In this document: piece after piece, positions 9,614-19,036 of the stretch
Position numbering within the stretch: position 1 is the stretch's first letter
Layout of the letters: the number at the start of each line of letters is the position of its first letter
Assembly: GCA_014239575.1 (NCBI GenBank)
Contig: JAAZYQ010000007.1
Coordinates: 1 to 42,520, forward strand
Direction of reading: 5' to 3'
Length of the DNA stretch: 42,520 nt
DNA from: Gammaproteobacteria bacterium
GTDB taxonomy: Bacteria > Pseudomonadota > Gammaproteobacteria > Arenicellales > UBA868
Position numbers and translations under genes: made by a program
The notes under the pieces: generated by a model
Told to the model about the DNA's origin: nothing
What the model saw: only the letters and a program-made list of their open reading frames with translations
The model's database searches: none

Positions 9614-10945
9614 ATGGCAGTTTCCCCCCTTGCAGGTCTTGGAAAAATGACGGAGTTGCGCCAGCGTATTGTTTTCGTGCTGGGTGCGATGGTCATCTAT
9701 CGTTTGGGCTCCCATATACCCATTCCGGGTGTTGACCCTACGGCGGTAGCCGCGCTTTTTGAACAGACTCGCGGCTCGATTATTGATGTTTTTAATATGT
9801 TTTCCGGCGGCGCCCTGAAACGCCTGTCCCTGTTTGCTCTAGGCGTGATGCCCTACATTTCGGCATCCATCATTATCCAGATGATGACCTCAGTTATTCC
9901 CCACCTTGAACAGTTAAAGAAAGAGGGCGAATCCGGTCGACGGAAAATTACCCAGTACACGAGATACGGCACGGTGGCATTGGCCACCTTCCAAGGCCTT
10001 GGAATCGCTATCGCGATAGAGGGTCAGCAGGCGGGTGGCTCTCCTGTGGTATTAATCCCTGGAATTGGCTTTACCATCACCACGGTCGCTGCACTGGTGA
10101 CGGGGACGATGTTCCTGGTGTGGTTGGGCGAACAAATTACTGAGCGGGGTATAGGCAATGGAATCTCGCTGATCATTTTCGCGAGTATTGTTGCCGGCCT
10201 GCCGTCCGCGGTAGCGGGAACCTTGGAATTGGCGCGTACCGGTGCGTTTAGTCCACTGGGTGTGTTAGCACTATTTGTGGGCGCCATCGGTGTGACCGCG
10301 GTCGTGGTTTTTGTCGAGAAGGGGCAGCGGCGGATTACCGTCAATTACGCCAAACGGCAGCAAGGCCGACGTATGCTGGCAGGCCAGTCCAGTCATTTAC
10401 CGCTCAAGCTCAACATGGCAGGGGTGATTCCTCCCATTTTTGCATCCAGCATCATTTTATTTCCGGCTAGTCTGGGAAGCTGGTTCGGCCAGACCGAAGG
10501 CATGGGCTGGTTGCGAGATATCTCAACCACATTGTCACCCGGTCAGCCCATTTATACTCTGGTGTATGCCGGCATGATCGTATTTTTCTGCTTTTTCTAT
10601 ACCGCGTTGGTGTTTAACCCCAAAGAAATTGCGGACAACCTGAAAAAGTCGGGAGCCTTTGTGCCCGGAGTTCGACCGGGAGCTCAGACTGCTGGTTACA
10701 TCGATAAAGTGGTCTCCCGTCTTACGCTGGCGGGAGCGGTCTACCTCACCGTAGTTTGTCTAATCCCGGAATTTATGATTGTGAAGTGGAGCGTACCTTT
10801 TTATTTTGGTGGCACCTCACTATTGATCATCGTCGTGGTCATGATGGATATGATGTCTCAAATTCAGTCCTATCTGATGTCCAGACAATACGAAAGCCTG
10901 ATGAAGAAATCTTCGCTGGTCGGTGGCATGGGTATGCCCCGTTAG
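9614..10945 (+). CDS. secY: Protein translocase subunit SecY
   Basis: SecY is the channel of the Sec translocon in the inner membrane. The 443-residue product has the same length as E. coli SecY, ten hydrophobic segments, and the plug-region segment [13 protein letters not shown]. It also carries the conserved loop [19 protein letters not shown] and [22 protein letters not shown]. The frame is open 31 codons upstream inside rplO. The ATG at 9614 gives the canonical N-terminus ([18 protein letters not shown]) and is chosen. Confidence 0.97.
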   Translation: MAVSPLAGLGKMTELRQRIVFVLGAMVIYRLGSHIPIPGVDPTAVAALFEQTRGSIIDVFNMFSGGALKRLSLFALGVMPYISASIIIQMMTSVIPHLEQLKKEGESGRRKITQYTRYGTVALATFQGLGIAIAIEGQQAGGSPVVLIPGIGFTITTVAALVTGTMFLVWLGEQITERGIGNGISLIIFASIVAGLPSAVAGTLELARTGAFSPLGVLALFVGAIGVTAVVVFVEKGQRRITVNYAKRQQGRRMLAGQSSHLPLKLNMAGVIPPIFASSIILFPASLGSWFGQTEGMGWLRDISTTLSPGQPIYTLVYAGMIVFFCFFYTALVFNPKEIADNLKKSGAFVPGVRPGAQTAGYIDKVVSRLTLAGAVYLTVVCLIPEFMIVKWSVPFYFGGTSLLIIVVVMMDMMSQIQSYLMSRQYESLMKKSSLVGGMGMPR

Positions 10946-10966
10946 GAAAATGCTAGGAGAGAGTCA

Positions 10967-11080
10967 ATGAAAGTACGCGCATCGGTTAAGAAAATGTGCC
11001 GCAACTGCAAGATCATTCGCAGGAACGGAAGTGTGCGGGTTATTTGTGTAGATCCTAGGCATAAGCAGCGCCAGGGTTAA
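10967..11080 (+). CDS. rpmJ: 50S ribosomal protein L36 (zinc-binding form)
   Basis: This 37-residue gene is short but clear: [15 protein letters not shown], then the motif [15 protein letters not shown] at the end. The zinc ribbon ligands Cys11, Cys14, Cys27 and His32 are all present, so this is the C-plus zinc form. It has a strong AGGAGAG ribosome binding site. It lies between secY and rpsM, its normal place at the end of the spc block in Gammaproteobacteria. Confidence 0.96.
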   Translation: MKVRASVKKMCRNCKIIRRNGSVRVICVDPRHKQRQG

Positions 11081-11126
11081 ACAAAGAATCTAACCGCTTG
11101 GGAATCAACATTAAGAGGCAAGAACA

Positions 11127-11483
11127 GTGGCACGTATAGCAGGAATTAATCTACCAGCCCACAAGCATGTCGCAATTGCTTTGACTTCGGTTTATGGAAT
11201 AGGCCGAATCACAGCGCAGAAGGTCTGCGATAACGCTGGTATTAGCCGGGACACCAAGGTGCACGACCTTTCAGAGGACGACGCAGATCGACTGCGCTCC
11301 CAGGTTGCCAGCATTCCTGTCGAGGGTGACTTGCGCCGGGAAGTGTCGATGAATATCAAAAGGCTGATGGATATGGGTTCTTACCGGGGGATGCGGCATC
11401 GCCGCGGTCTGCCAGTGCGGGGCCAACGGACATCAACTAACGCACGCACGCGCAAGGGCCCGAAACGGCCGATTCGAAAGTAA
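11127..11483 (+). CDS. rpsM: 30S ribosomal protein S13
   Basis: S13 is in the small-subunit head and contacts tRNA and the large subunit. The 118-residue product starts at GTG with [15 protein letters not shown] and ends in the basic tail with [22 protein letters not shown]. An AAGAGGCAAG ribosome binding site precedes it. It opens the alpha-operon block, 46 bases after rpmJ. Confidence 0.96.
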   Translation: MARIAGINLPAHKHVAIALTSVYGIGRITAQKVCDNAGISRDTKVHDLSEDDADRLRSQVASIPVEGDLRREVSMNIKRLMDMGSYRGMRHRRGLPVRGQRTSTNARTRKGPKRPIRK

Positions 11484-11499
11484 CACCAGGAACTGATTA

Positions 11500-11895
11500 A
11501 TGGCCAAGGCACAAACTAAGAAACGCACCAAGGCGAAGGTTCGAAAGAACGTGTTAGAGGGTGTAGCGCATATTCATGCCACATTCAATAACACGATCAT
11601 CACCATTACCGACCGGCATGGAAACGCCCTTGCATGGGCCACGTCGGGCGGCGCCGGCTTCAGGGGCTCACGCAAGAGTACACCTTTCGCAGCCCAGGTA
11701 GCTGCTGAAACAGCAGGTCGTAGCGCGCAGGAATTCGGCATGAAACAACTAGACGTCAAAATCAAGGGCCCAGGCCCGGGCCGAGACTCATCGGTCAGAG
11801 CACTTAATAACCTTGGTTTCGAGATCAACTCAATCACCGATGTGACGCCGGTTCCACACAATGGCTGTCGCCCACCCAAGCGTCGGCGCGTCTGA
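11500..11895 (+). CDS. rpsK: 30S ribosomal protein S11
   Basis: S11 lies on the platform of the small subunit near the mRNA exit site. The 131-residue product has [26 protein letters not shown]-like residues early and the C-terminal [17 protein letters not shown] signature. Length and order agree with the alpha operon (rpsM-rpsK-rpsD-rpoA-rplQ). Confidence 0.97.
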   Translation: MAKAQTKKRTKAKVRKNVLEGVAHIHATFNNTIITITDRHGNALAWATSGGAGFRGSRKSTPFAAQVAAETAGRSAQEFGMKQLDVKIKGPGPGRDSSVRALNNLGFEINSITDVTPVPHNGCRPPKRRRV

Positions 11896-11910
11896 CAAAG
11901 AGATACTGAT

Positions 11911-12534
11911 ATGGCCAGATATAGAGGACCTACTTGTAAGCTTGCCCGCCGGGCCGGCACGGATTTATTTCTAAAAAGCCCAGTTCGATCGCTGGACTCC
12001 AAGTGCAAGTTTGATCGGCCGCCAGGCTTTAAGGCAGGCGCTCGTCGACCACGGATCACCGTGTACGGAACCCAGCTCCGCGAGAAGCAGAAGTTGCGTC
12101 ATATCTATGGGTTAATGGAAAAGCAGTTCCATAGTTATTACCTTGCAGCGGCACGCGCCCATGGATCTACCGGCGAAACATTACTCCAACTGCTGGAATC
12201 CCGACTCGATAGTGTTGTTTATCGGATGGGTTTTGGTATTACCCGAGCCGAAGCTCGGCAACTGGTTGGGCATAACGCCATCCTGGTAAATGGATCCAGG
12301 GTTAACATTTCGTCCTTTCAGGTTAAACCTGGTGACGAGCTCGCGATCCGGGAGAAAAGCCGTACCCAACTGCGAATCAAGTCTGCACTTGATATTGCTG
12401 AGCAATTGGGTTTTGTTCCTTGGGTTGATGTGGAAGCCAAGGGATTCAAGGGTGTTTTTAAGGCAGTGCCCGACCGTGCCGAATTATCGCAGGAGATAGA
12501 TGAGTCATTGGTTGTCGCGCTGTACTCCAAGTAG
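11911..12534 (+). CDS. rpsD: 30S ribosomal protein S4
   Basis: S4 is a primary 16S rRNA binder and the translational repressor of the alpha operon in E. coli. The 207-residue product starts [19 protein letters not shown] and has the S4 RNA-binding domain around [15 protein letters not shown] and [14 protein letters not shown]. It ends with the usual [11 protein letters not shown]-type segment. The length matches E. coli (206). A 96-base gap with a hairpin follows it. Confidence 0.97.
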   Translation: MARYRGPTCKLARRAGTDLFLKSPVRSLDSKCKFDRPPGFKAGARRPRITVYGTQLREKQKLRHIYGLMEKQFHSYYLAAARAHGSTGETLLQLLESRLDSVVYRMGFGITRAEARQLVGHNAILVNGSRVNISSFQVKPGDELAIREKSRTQLRIKSALDIAEQLGFVPWVDVEAKGFKGVFKAVPDRAELSQEIDESLVVALYSK

Positions 12535-12556
12535 ACCCGCTGTTTGATTTTTTTGC

Positions 12557-12581
12557 CGTCTGACTGTAAACCAGCCAGACG
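12557..12581 (+). promoter_or_regulatory. Hairpin in the rpsD-rpoA gap
   Basis: A ten-base-pair stem with one mismatch (12557-12566 with 12572-12581, loop TAAAC) sits in the 96-base gap ahead of rpoA. A short T run comes before it, not after it, so it does not look like a forward intrinsic terminator. It could be an RNA processing or stability element that sets RNA polymerase alpha against ribosomal protein output. The function is inferred. Confidence 0.4.
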
Positions 12582-12630
12582 AAATAGTTTTTGAAACTGA
12601 AGCACCCAACATTCCAGAGGTAAGCATTCT

Positions 12631-13632
12631 ATGCCCCAAGCCAGAGAAGAATTTCTCAAGCCGACAGTGATCAACGTTGATACGGTTGATGATACTCGCG
12701 CCCGTGTGACCCTAGAACCCCTGGAGAGAGGATTCGGCTATACGCTCGGACATGCGTTGCGCCGCATTCTGTTGTCCTCTATGCCCGGAGCGGCAGTCAC
12801 CGAAGTGCGCATTGACGGGATTAGCCACGAATACTCGGCAGTCCCGGGTGCGCAGGAAGATGTCATTGCTATTCTCCTGAACCTTAAGAACCTCGCGGTC
12901 CGCATGCACAACCGCGACGAAGCCGTGCTAAGAGTCTCGAAAAAAGGGCCGGGCGCTGTGACGGCGGGCGACATCCAACTCGACCATGATGTCGAAGTCG
13001 TTAATCCAGATCACTTGCTGGCTAATCTTTCGGCTGAAGGCGAGCTTAATATGGAGATTACCGTTAGCACAGGTCGAGGTTACCAGGTTGTCGAATCTGA
13101 CCCGGAAAATACGGAAACCCGCGGTGTAGGGATTCTGCGTCTAGACGCGTCTTACAGTCCGATTCGTCGAGTATCTTACACCGTCGAAAATGCCCGGGTC
13201 GAACAACGTACCGACCTTGACAAGTTGGTTATGGAAATCGAAACCAACGGCGCCATCGACGCCGAAGACGCGGTTCGCCGCGCTGCAACCATCCTGCACG
13301 AGCAGATTTCGGTTTTTGTTCGCCTCGAGGAATCCGCACAGTCGGATACCCAGATTCTGGAGGAGAAAATAGATCCGGTGCTGCTGCGCTCTGTGGATGA
13401 TCTCGAATTGACGGTCCGATCGGCGAACTGTCTTAAGGCAGAGAATATCTACTATATTGGTGACCTCATCCAACGCACCGAAGTGGAGTTGTTGAAAACC
13501 CCTAACTTGGGTAAAAAGTCCCTGACAGAAATCAAGGACGTGCTGGCCACACGTGGCCTGTCCTTAGGCGTTAAACTTGAGAACTGGCCGCCTGCGTCAC
13601 TGCAGCGGGAAAAATATGAAGGCCTACACTGA
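12631..13632 (+). CDS. rpoA: DNA-directed RNA polymerase subunit alpha
   Basis: RpoA dimerises to nucleate RNA polymerase assembly, and its C-terminal domain binds UP elements and activators. The 333-residue product has the N-terminal domain with [20 protein letters not shown] (residues about 29-48) and [13 protein letters not shown]. The C-terminal domain, from about residue 250, includes [20 protein letters not shown] and [17 protein letters not shown]. In that domain the Arg of VRSANC corresponds to E. coli Arg265. The ribosome binding site is CAGAGG. Confidence 0.97.
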   Translation: MPQAREEFLKPTVINVDTVDDTRARVTLEPLERGFGYTLGHALRRILLSSMPGAAVTEVRIDGISHEYSAVPGAQEDVIAILLNLKNLAVRMHNRDEAVLRVSKKGPGAVTAGDIQLDHDVEVVNPDHLLANLSAEGELNMEITVSTGRGYQVVESDPENTETRGVGILRLDASYSPIRRVSYTVENARVEQRTDLDKLVMEIETNGAIDAEDAVRRAATILHEQISVFVRLEESAQSDTQILEEKIDPVLLRSVDDLELTVRSANCLKAENIYYIGDLIQRTEVELLKTPNLGKKSLTEIKDVLATRGLSLGVKLENWPPASLQREKYEGLH

Positions 13633-13653
13633 ATAAAGTCCGGAGAGACGGCT

Positions 13654-14034
13654 ATGCGTCATCAGAAAACTGGCCGCCAACTCGGCCGTAATTCAAGTCA
13701 TCGTAAAGCTATGTTTGCGAACATGGCGGTGTCACTTTTCACCCACGAGCAGATTCGAACAACCTTGCCCAAGGCCAAGGAATTGCGACGGGTGACAGAG
13801 CCGCTGATTACATTGGCTAAGAAGCCCACGGTTGCAAACCGGCGGCTTGCCTATGCACGGCTGCGTGATCGTGACGCTGTCAGTAAGCTTTTCGATACGC
13901 TGGGGCCGCGTTTTCAGGACCGCCCCGGAGGTTACACTCGCATTCTTAAATGTGGCGCCCGAACCGGCGATAACGCACCAATGGCATTTGTGCAGTTGCT
14001 AGACCAGCCGGAATCCAGCGACGCGGCAGAATAA
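13654..14034 (+). CDS. rplQ: 50S ribosomal protein L17
   Basis: L17 is a large-subunit protein near the tunnel exit. The 126-residue product begins [20 protein letters not shown] and has the [22 protein letters not shown] helix, both family hallmarks. It is the last gene of the alpha operon and is followed about 20 bases later by a strong intrinsic terminator. Confidence 0.97.
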   Translation: MRHQKTGRQLGRNSSHRKAMFANMAVSLFTHEQIRTTLPKAKELRRVTEPLITLAKKPTVANRRLAYARLRDRDAVSKLFDTLGPRFQDRPGGYTRILKCGARTGDNAPMAFVQLLDQPESSDAAE

Positions 14035-14054
14035 ATCCAACTTTGAATGACTTT

Positions 14055-14079
14055 AACCCCGCCGCCGGGCGGGGTTTTT
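14055..14079 (+). terminator. Intrinsic terminator after rplQ
   Basis: A GC-rich stem (CCCCGCC at 14057-14063 with GGCGGGG at 14068-14074, loop GCCG, extended by an A-T pair on each side) is followed by five T residues. It marks the end of the ribosomal protein block. Confidence 0.92.
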
Positions 14080-14269
14080 GTTGCCCCCCCGTCGCCCCCC
14101 TGCCAAGAGCTCAGTTTGGGCGGCCCTTTGCTATTGTTCAGCCAGTATCAAACGATGCCCAATGAGCGCTTGGTCAGCTGGAAATTGAAAACAGCCGCCG
14201 ACTGACACGAGCCTGATATATTCTTGAGTTCACTCCTGACTGTAACGCCAGTTTAAGTAAAGACAGCTG

Positions 14270-14836
14270 ATGAAAGATCGTGAGTTTGCCATTGATGGCC
14301 GGAGCGGGATTCTACATGGCGCAACAGTCCTTCTTTCGCCACATTGGGATAGGCGCCCAGCGGATATTGAGATTGACACGCTGGTGATCCACGCTGTCAG
14401 TCTGCCGCCGGGAGAGTTTGATACATCTGATGTGATCGACCTTTTTATGGGTCGTCTGAAACCAACCGCTCAGCCGGGATACGACGAGTTGGCGACGAGT
14501 CGGGTTTCAGCTCACTTTCTGGTGAGCCGGGAAGGGCAGATCTTCCAGTTTGTGTCGATCATGTCGCGTGCGTGGCATGCCGGCGTCTCGGAGTTTGAGG
14601 GTAGGGAAAAAGTCAACGATTTTTCGGTGGGGGTCGAACTGATTGGGAGCGATGGGTGCGCTTTTACCGATCATCAATACGGTAGTTTGCGCCACCTAAC
14701 CAAAGCAATCGTGTCGATCTGCCCGGGAATCACGGGCAACCGGGTCGTTGGACACTCTGATGTAGCCCCAGGGCGAAAGACTGACCCAGGGCCTCATTTC
14801 GACTGGAAACGATACCTCGCTTCAGTGGGGTTGTGA
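14270..14836 (+). CDS. ampD: AmpD-type 1,6-anhydro-N-acetylmuramyl-L-alanine amidase
   Basis: This 188-residue protein has the Amidase_2 fold and cleaves the amide bond between anhydro-muramic acid and the stem peptide during cytoplasmic peptidoglycan recycling. The zinc ligands expected from E. coli AmpD (His34, His154, Asp164) are seen as His41 (VIHAVSLPPGEF), His162 (VGHSDVAPGRKTDPG) and Asp172. The catalytic Glu and Lys match Glu123 and Lys170. There is no signal peptide, so it is the cytoplasmic AmpD rather than periplasmic AmiD. It stands alone between the ribosomal terminator and a convergent gene. In other species loss of ampD induces AmpC beta-lactamase; no ampC or ampR is visible here. 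Confidence 0.93.
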   Translation: MKDREFAIDGRSGILHGATVLLSPHWDRRPADIEIDTLVIHAVSLPPGEFDTSDVIDLFMGRLKPTAQPGYDELATSRVSAHFLVSREGQIFQFVSIMSRAWHAGVSEFEGREKVNDFSVGVELIGSDGCAFTDHQYGSLRHLTKAIVSICPGITGNRVVGHSDVAPGRKTDPGPHFDWKRYLASVGL

Positions 14837-14839
14837 TGG

Positions 14840-14859
14840 GGATTAGAGGTTGCTAATCC
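14840..14859. other. Short hairpin between convergent genes
   Basis: A perfect seven-base inverted repeat (GGATTAG and CTAATCC, loop of six) lies just past the ampD stop in the 56-base gap between two convergent genes. There is no T tract on either side, so a terminator role is only possible. Confidence 0.3.
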
Positions 14860-14892
14860 AAAAACCCAGTTAAGGGATTACCTGATTGGGCG

Positions 14893-15450
14893 CTATTTGG
14901 CTTGTGACTTGCTGTGTTGCCAGAGAATATCAGGTTGGCCGGCGAGTTGATTCAGGCTGCGTGCCATTACGAAAAGCAGATCTGACAGGCGGTTAATGTA
15001 TTGTCGGGAAATATCGGATATGGCATGACCATCTTCGACAGAAACAAGGGCCCGCTCGACCCGCCGACACGCGCTGCGTGCCACATGACAATGGGCGGCT
15101 GCACGTGTGCCACCCGGCAGTATGAACTCCTCCAGCGGGGCTAACGATTCGTTCAGACTATCCAGCATTTCCTCGATGGCGACAACTTGTTCCGGCTTGA
15201 CCAGAACATGTCCGGGCAGGCTAAGCTCGCCTCCCAGATCAAACAGCGTGTGCTGAACTAAAACAAGGAAACCAGCAATGTGATCGGGCAGGGGCTCAGT
15301 CATCATGAGCCCAATCAGGCTGTTTAGTTCATCAACCTGACCCATAGCTTCGACTCGAGCCGAAGTCTTTGGTACTCGGGAGCCATCACCCAGACCTGTT
15401 GTTCCATCATCTCCGGTTCTGGTGTAGATCTTGCTTAGTCGTTTTCCCAT
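14893..15450 (-). CDS. Cob(I)yrinic acid a,c-diamide adenosyltransferase, PduO type
   Basis: The protein transfers the adenosyl group from ATP to cob(I)alamin, making coenzyme B12 for mutases and dehydratases. From the ATG at 15450 it has 185 residues. The N-terminal ATP-binding segment IYTRTGDDGTTGLGDG (about 8-23) and VEAMGQVDELNSLIG are seen. So is the C-terminal LPGGTRAAAHCHVARSACRRVERAL helix, all hallmarks of the PduO/MMAB family. A longer open frame reaches 15480 but adds ten unconserved residues. It lies 49 bases downstream of the glycerate kinase on the same strand, so the two may be co-transcribed. No B12-dependent enzyme is visible in the window. Confidence 0.92.
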   Translation of the reverse strand: MGKRLSKIYTRTGDDGTTGLGDGSRVPKTSARVEAMGQVDELNSLIGLMMTEPLPDHIAGFLVLVQHTLFDLGGELSLPGHVLVKPEQVVAIEEMLDSLNESLAPLEEFILPGGTRAAAHCHVARSACRRVERALVSVEDGHAISDISRQYINRLSDLLFVMARSLNQLAGQPDILWQHSKSQAK

Positions 15451-15499
15451 ATAAAGCCTGTTACTTGGTTTTGCTGTCAATAGTAAATCAACCCGGGTC

Positions 15500-16774
15500 T
15501 CAAAAACAGACTATGGCGCGGAAATCATTAACGTTGGTGCGGGTTGGGCCCGTGACTACTGTGTCGCCGAGCGCTTCAAAAAAAGCGCCGGCATTGTTAT
15601 CAGCCAGGTAAGCTCGCGGATTCATGTCGAGCAACCTGGCCCGGCTTAGCGTATCGGGAGTAATGATGGCGCCGGCGACCTGGCTTGCGCCATCAATGCC
15701 ATCGGTATCACAGGCGATCGCGAAAATGTTATCCATACCATCGAGCTCAATCGCCAGAGCCAGCAGGTACTCTTGGTTGCGCCCACCGGTGCCTTGCCCC
15801 TTGACCACAACTGTGGTTTCTCCCCCGGATAGCATCACGGTTTTGGGCCCAGTTCCAGAAAATGGATCGGAATCGACAACCAGTCGGTAATGGACCCGCG
15901 CGAGCTCGTGGGCGATGCCCTCCTCGGCATCACCGCGGTTGATGACCGTCAGCCCTCGTTGCTGGGCATGCGCGGCCGCTGCAGCCAACGCGTCGGCGGG
16001 TGTGGCAATAATAGACAGCCTTGAGTGACTGAGATGGACGTGTCCTGGGGAGGGGCTTTCGGATGTCGGGGTCCGAAGTACAGTCTTTACCGCTTGGGGA
16101 ACCTTGATGACATACTTTTCGAGTATGGCCACAGCCTGGTCGATGGTCGTTAGATCGCCGGTAGTGGGACCAGAGGCAATGGTCGCAGGGTCATCACCGG
16201 GAACATCAGAGATGACCAGGGTCTCGGTTCGGGCTGGATAAGCTGCCCGAGCCAGGCGTCCTCCTTTGATGCTAGATAAGTGTTTGCGGACAGTATTGAT
16301 TTCGTGAATAGACGCACCGCAGATCAATAATTGACTTGTGATCGACTGTTTTTGTTTGAGGCTGACGCCCGGAAGCGGCAAGCTCAGCAGGGAACTGCCC
16401 CCACCCGATAATAGACACAGCAGGAGATCGTCCGGGCCAAGGCTGCAGGCAAGGTCAAAAATGCGTTGCGCACCCACCTGCCCAGCCGAGTCAGGAATAG
16501 GATGCCCGGCTTCAATGATCTCAATAAAATGGCAGTCAAGCCCATGCCCGTAAGGCACCAACACGATGCCTTCAAGCGGTCCGGGCCAGGATTTTTCCAA
16601 GGCCTGCGCCATTGATGCGCCCGCTTTTCCGGCGCCGACGACTACGACCTTTCCCAAGGGTGGCTCCGGCAGCAAGCCTGCCATATTTTCTGATGGATCG
16701 GCGCGCGCCACCGCATGGGAAAAAAGATCCAGCAACAGGTTGCGAGGGTCGGCATCAAAGAGGTTTTCATTCAT
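15500..16774 (-). CDS. Glycerate 2-kinase (GckA/TtuD, MOFRL family)
   Basis: This 424-residue protein belongs to the DUF4147/MOFRL glycerate kinases, which phosphorylate D-glycerate to 2-phosphoglycerate for tartrate, serine-cycle or glyoxylate-derived carbon. Visible motifs are VVVVGAGKAGASMA (43-56), LLSGGGSSLLSLP (121-133), NTVRKHLSSIKGGRLA (160-175) and SDVPGDDPATIASGPT (189-204). The C-terminal MOFRL region holds LSGGETTV, GGRNQEYLLALA and CDTDGIDG. The length is normal for the family. It is divergent from the agmatinase gene across a 211-base gap. The older label hydroxypyruvate reductase for TtuD homologues is known to be wrong for this family. Confidence 0.93.
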   Translation of the reverse strand: MNENLFDADPRNLLLDLFSHAVARADPSENMAGLLPEPPLGKVVVVGAGKAGASMAQALEKSWPGPLEGIVLVPYGHGLDCHFIEIIEAGHPIPDSAGQVGAQRIFDLACSLGPDDLLLCLLSGGGSSLLSLPLPGVSLKQKQSITSQLLICGASIHEINTVRKHLSSIKGGRLARAAYPARTETLVISDVPGDDPATIASGPTTGDLTTIDQAVAILEKYVIKVPQAVKTVLRTPTSESPSPGHVHLSHSRLSIIATPADALAAAAAHAQQRGLTVINRGDAEEGIAHELARVHYRLVVDSDPFSGTGPKTVMLSGGETTVVVKGQGTGGRNQEYLLALAIELDGMDNIFAIACDTDGIDGASQVAGAIITPDTLSRARLLDMNPRAYLADNNAGAFFEALGDTVVTGPTRTNVNDFRAIVCF

Positions 16775-16985
16775 TAGTTAGTTGTCGGTCGGTCGCATGA
16801 TTTTGAAAAAACGCTGACCATGTGACATTATGCATGATCGAGTTTCAGGTTGATTAGGTCTTGGCCGAACCCCCTAATCGCGAGCCGAGTCCAGTTAAGT
16901 ATTGCCATGGGGTTGCACAGTTACCATCAAAAAGGGCATTCTTGCGGGGTTGCTCAATTAAAAATATTTCCTGGAAGGAGGATTC

Positions 16986-17963
16986 ATGTATCAATACGAG
17001 GCCTACGAAGATCCGATGCAGCGCCCACGGTACACGGGCTTGGCTACCTTTATGCGTGCACCCTATCAGGAAACCTGGCAGGGGCAGGGGGTCGACATCG
17101 GTCTCATCGGGGTGCCCTTTGACGGCGGCGTGACCAACCGCCCCGGAGCTCGGCACGGCCCGCGTGAAATCCGCAACCAGTCGAGCCTTATGCGCCGACG
17201 TAACCAGTCCAGCGGCATAGCCCCTCATGACATATGCACTGTCGCCGATTTGGGGGACGCCTGGGTCCAATCGCCTTTTCACCTGGAAAAAAGCCTGGAC
17301 GAAATCCAGGCGTTCTTCGCTCGAGTTAATTCAGATGGCATCGTTCCGGTCTCCGCCGGAGGCGATCATTCGATCACTTTGCCCATCCTGCGGGCGATCG
17401 CGACAGATGCACCGGTAGGGTTGATACATTTCGACGCCCACTGCGATACTGGTGATGATTATTTAGGTTCGAAATTTCACCATGGAGCCCCTTTTCGCCG
17501 CGCCGTCGAGGAAGGCCTGGTAGACCCGAAACGCACCATCCAGATCGGCATCCGCGGTTCACTGAACGATCTTGATCAGTGGCAGTTCAGTCACGAAACG
17601 GGGATGCGGGTGATCTATATGGACGAATTCTACGAGATGGGCGTCAAGGCCGTAATCGAAGAGATTCACCGGGTAGTGGGTGAGGAGCCCTCGTACCTCA
17701 CCTTCGACGTAGATGGTCTGGATCCGGTTTATGCTTCAGGTACCGGCACGCCAGAAGTCGGCGGGTTTAGTTCGGTAGAGGCACAGTTGATGATTCGTGG
17801 GTGCCGGGGCCTGAATCTGATCGGCGGTGATCTGGTTGAGGTTGCGCCAGCGTTTGATCCCAGTGGTAATACTGCGTTGACGGGAGCGACCATGATGTTC
17901 GAGATTCTGTGTGTCGTAGCCGATGCTGTATCTTCCCGTAAGGCTCCTGAGAGTACAGTCTGA
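16986..17963 (+). CDS. Agmatinase-family ureohydrolase
   Basis: The product (325 residues) is a binuclear manganese ureohydrolase that releases urea from a guanidino compound. All six metal-ligand positions are present: His128 (GGDHS), Asp150, His152 and Asp154 (FDAHCD), and Asp241 and Asp243 (TFDVDGLDP). The segment NRPGARHGP near residue 51 and the PEVGGFSS loop near 256 are typical of agmatinase and guanidinobutyrase. Substrate is not decided by sequence: agmatine, 4-guanidinobutyrate, guanidinopropionate or guanidine are all possible. A strong AAGGAGG site precedes the ATG. It is followed after 70 bases by a NitT/TauT-type ABC transporter on the same strand, which may import its substrate. 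Confidence 0.88.
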   Translation: MYQYEAYEDPMQRPRYTGLATFMRAPYQETWQGQGVDIGLIGVPFDGGVTNRPGARHGPREIRNQSSLMRRRNQSSGIAPHDICTVADLGDAWVQSPFHLEKSLDEIQAFFARVNSDGIVPVSAGGDHSITLPILRAIATDAPVGLIHFDAHCDTGDDYLGSKFHHGAPFRRAVEEGLVDPKRTIQIGIRGSLNDLDQWQFSHETGMRVIYMDEFYEMGVKAVIEEIHRVVGEEPSYLTFDVDGLDPVYASGTGTPEVGGFSSVEAQLMIRGCRGLNLIGGDLVEVAPAFDPSGNTALTGATMMFEILCVVADAVSSRKAPESTV

Positions 17964-18033
17964 ATCGAAGGGCACGGGAGACCCGACCCTAGATCGGAAT
18001 TTTAATTGCGACAATTTCGGAGAAGGGATCACA

Positions 18034-19029
18034 ATGAATGCCAGAAATTTTATGCGACGACCTATTGTGCGGTTGGGTTGGCTGCTCTTCGGGTTACTTC
18101 TGCCCTCACAATTTGTTGGCGCGGGCGAGATTCGCCTTGGGGTTCTCAAGTTTGGCACTGTCAACTGGGAGCTCGATGCCATGGTGCATAATGGCTTTGC
18201 TGAGGCCGAAGGGGTCGATCTGACCATCGTAGCGTTGGCTAATAAACTTGCCACCAGTGTTGCTCTACAGTCTGGCGACGTCGACATGATCGTGACCGAC
18301 TGGATCTGGGTCTCACGCCAGCGGGCAGCCGGTGCAGATTTCACCTTTGCGCCGTATTCCGCGGCGGTGGGTGCGCTCATGGTGCCGCCGGACTCGACCA
18401 TCAAGAACCTTTCCGACCTCGCTGGTAAACGGGTTGGCATCGCTGGCGGACCGGTGGATAAGAGTTGGGTACTGTTTAAAGCGCTTGCGAAGGCCCGATA
18501 TGATCTGGATCTGGACCAGCAGGTAGAACGCGTATTTGGTGCGCCGCCCCTAATCAACCAGCAAGTATTATCCGGGGGGGTCGACGCTGCGGTTAATTTC
18601 TGGCATTACAACGCTCGGCTCAAGGCAGCAGGATTACGCGAAGTCGTTGCTGTAGCAGGTACCGCTGCAGCTTTGGGCATTGTTGATTCGGTGCCTATGC
18701 TTGGTTATGCGTTCAGCGCCAGTTGGGCCGAAGATCATCACGAGGACGTGATCGGTTTTCTCAAGGCGAGTCGTACCACCAAGGCTCTGTTGGCCCAATC
18801 AACAACACAATGGCAGCGGCTTCGACCTCGGATGAAGGCCGCGGAAGATGCGGTCTTTGAGGCGTTAATAGCTGGCTACCGTACCGGTATTCCGGCCCAC
18901 TGGGGTACTGAAGAGCGTAGGGCAGCCGCAAATCTTTTTGCAGTCATGGCTAAGGCGGGCGGCAAACGACTCGTCGGCGACTCACTCAGTCTTGCGCCTG
19001 GGACCTTCTGGGCCGATTGGTCTTTTTAA
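18034..19029 (+). CDS. NitT/TauT-type ABC transporter substrate-binding protein
   Basis: This is a periplasmic binding protein of the NMT1/SsuA/TauA fold, 331 residues from the ATG at 18034 (AGAAGGG ribosome binding site). A basic N-terminus and hydrophobic stretch form a signal peptide ending near FVGAGEIRLGV. The body has the typical pattern VLKFGTVNWELDAM, then ALQSGDVDMIVTDWIWVSRQ (a loop that reads out ligand in these proteins) and LAGKRVGIAGGPVDKSW. Substrates in the family include taurine, sulfonates, nitrate and thiamine precursors; none can be named here. Permease and ATPase genes follow immediately. The open frame extends upstream to 17923, but that part overlaps the ureohydrolase end and is not signal-like. 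Confidence 0.88.
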   Translation: MNARNFMRRPIVRLGWLLFGLLLPSQFVGAGEIRLGVLKFGTVNWELDAMVHNGFAEAEGVDLTIVALANKLATSVALQSGDVDMIVTDWIWVSRQRAAGADFTFAPYSAAVGALMVPPDSTIKNLSDLAGKRVGIAGGPVDKSWVLFKALAKARYDLDLDQQVERVFGAPPLINQQVLSGGVDAAVNFWHYNARLKAAGLREVVAVAGTAAALGIVDSVPMLGYAFSASWAEDHHEDVIGFLKASRTTKALLAQSTTQWQRLRPRMKAAEDAVFEALIAGYRTGIPAHWGTEERRAAANLFAVMAKAGGKRLVGDSLSLAPGTFWADWSF

Positions 19030-19036
19030 GACCCCT

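Noticed and set aside
16775-16985. Possible guanidine riboswitch ahead of the ureohydrolase
   Set aside because: I could not find the paired hairpins with ACGR loops or any ykkC-like core; only an AAGGAGG site is clear.
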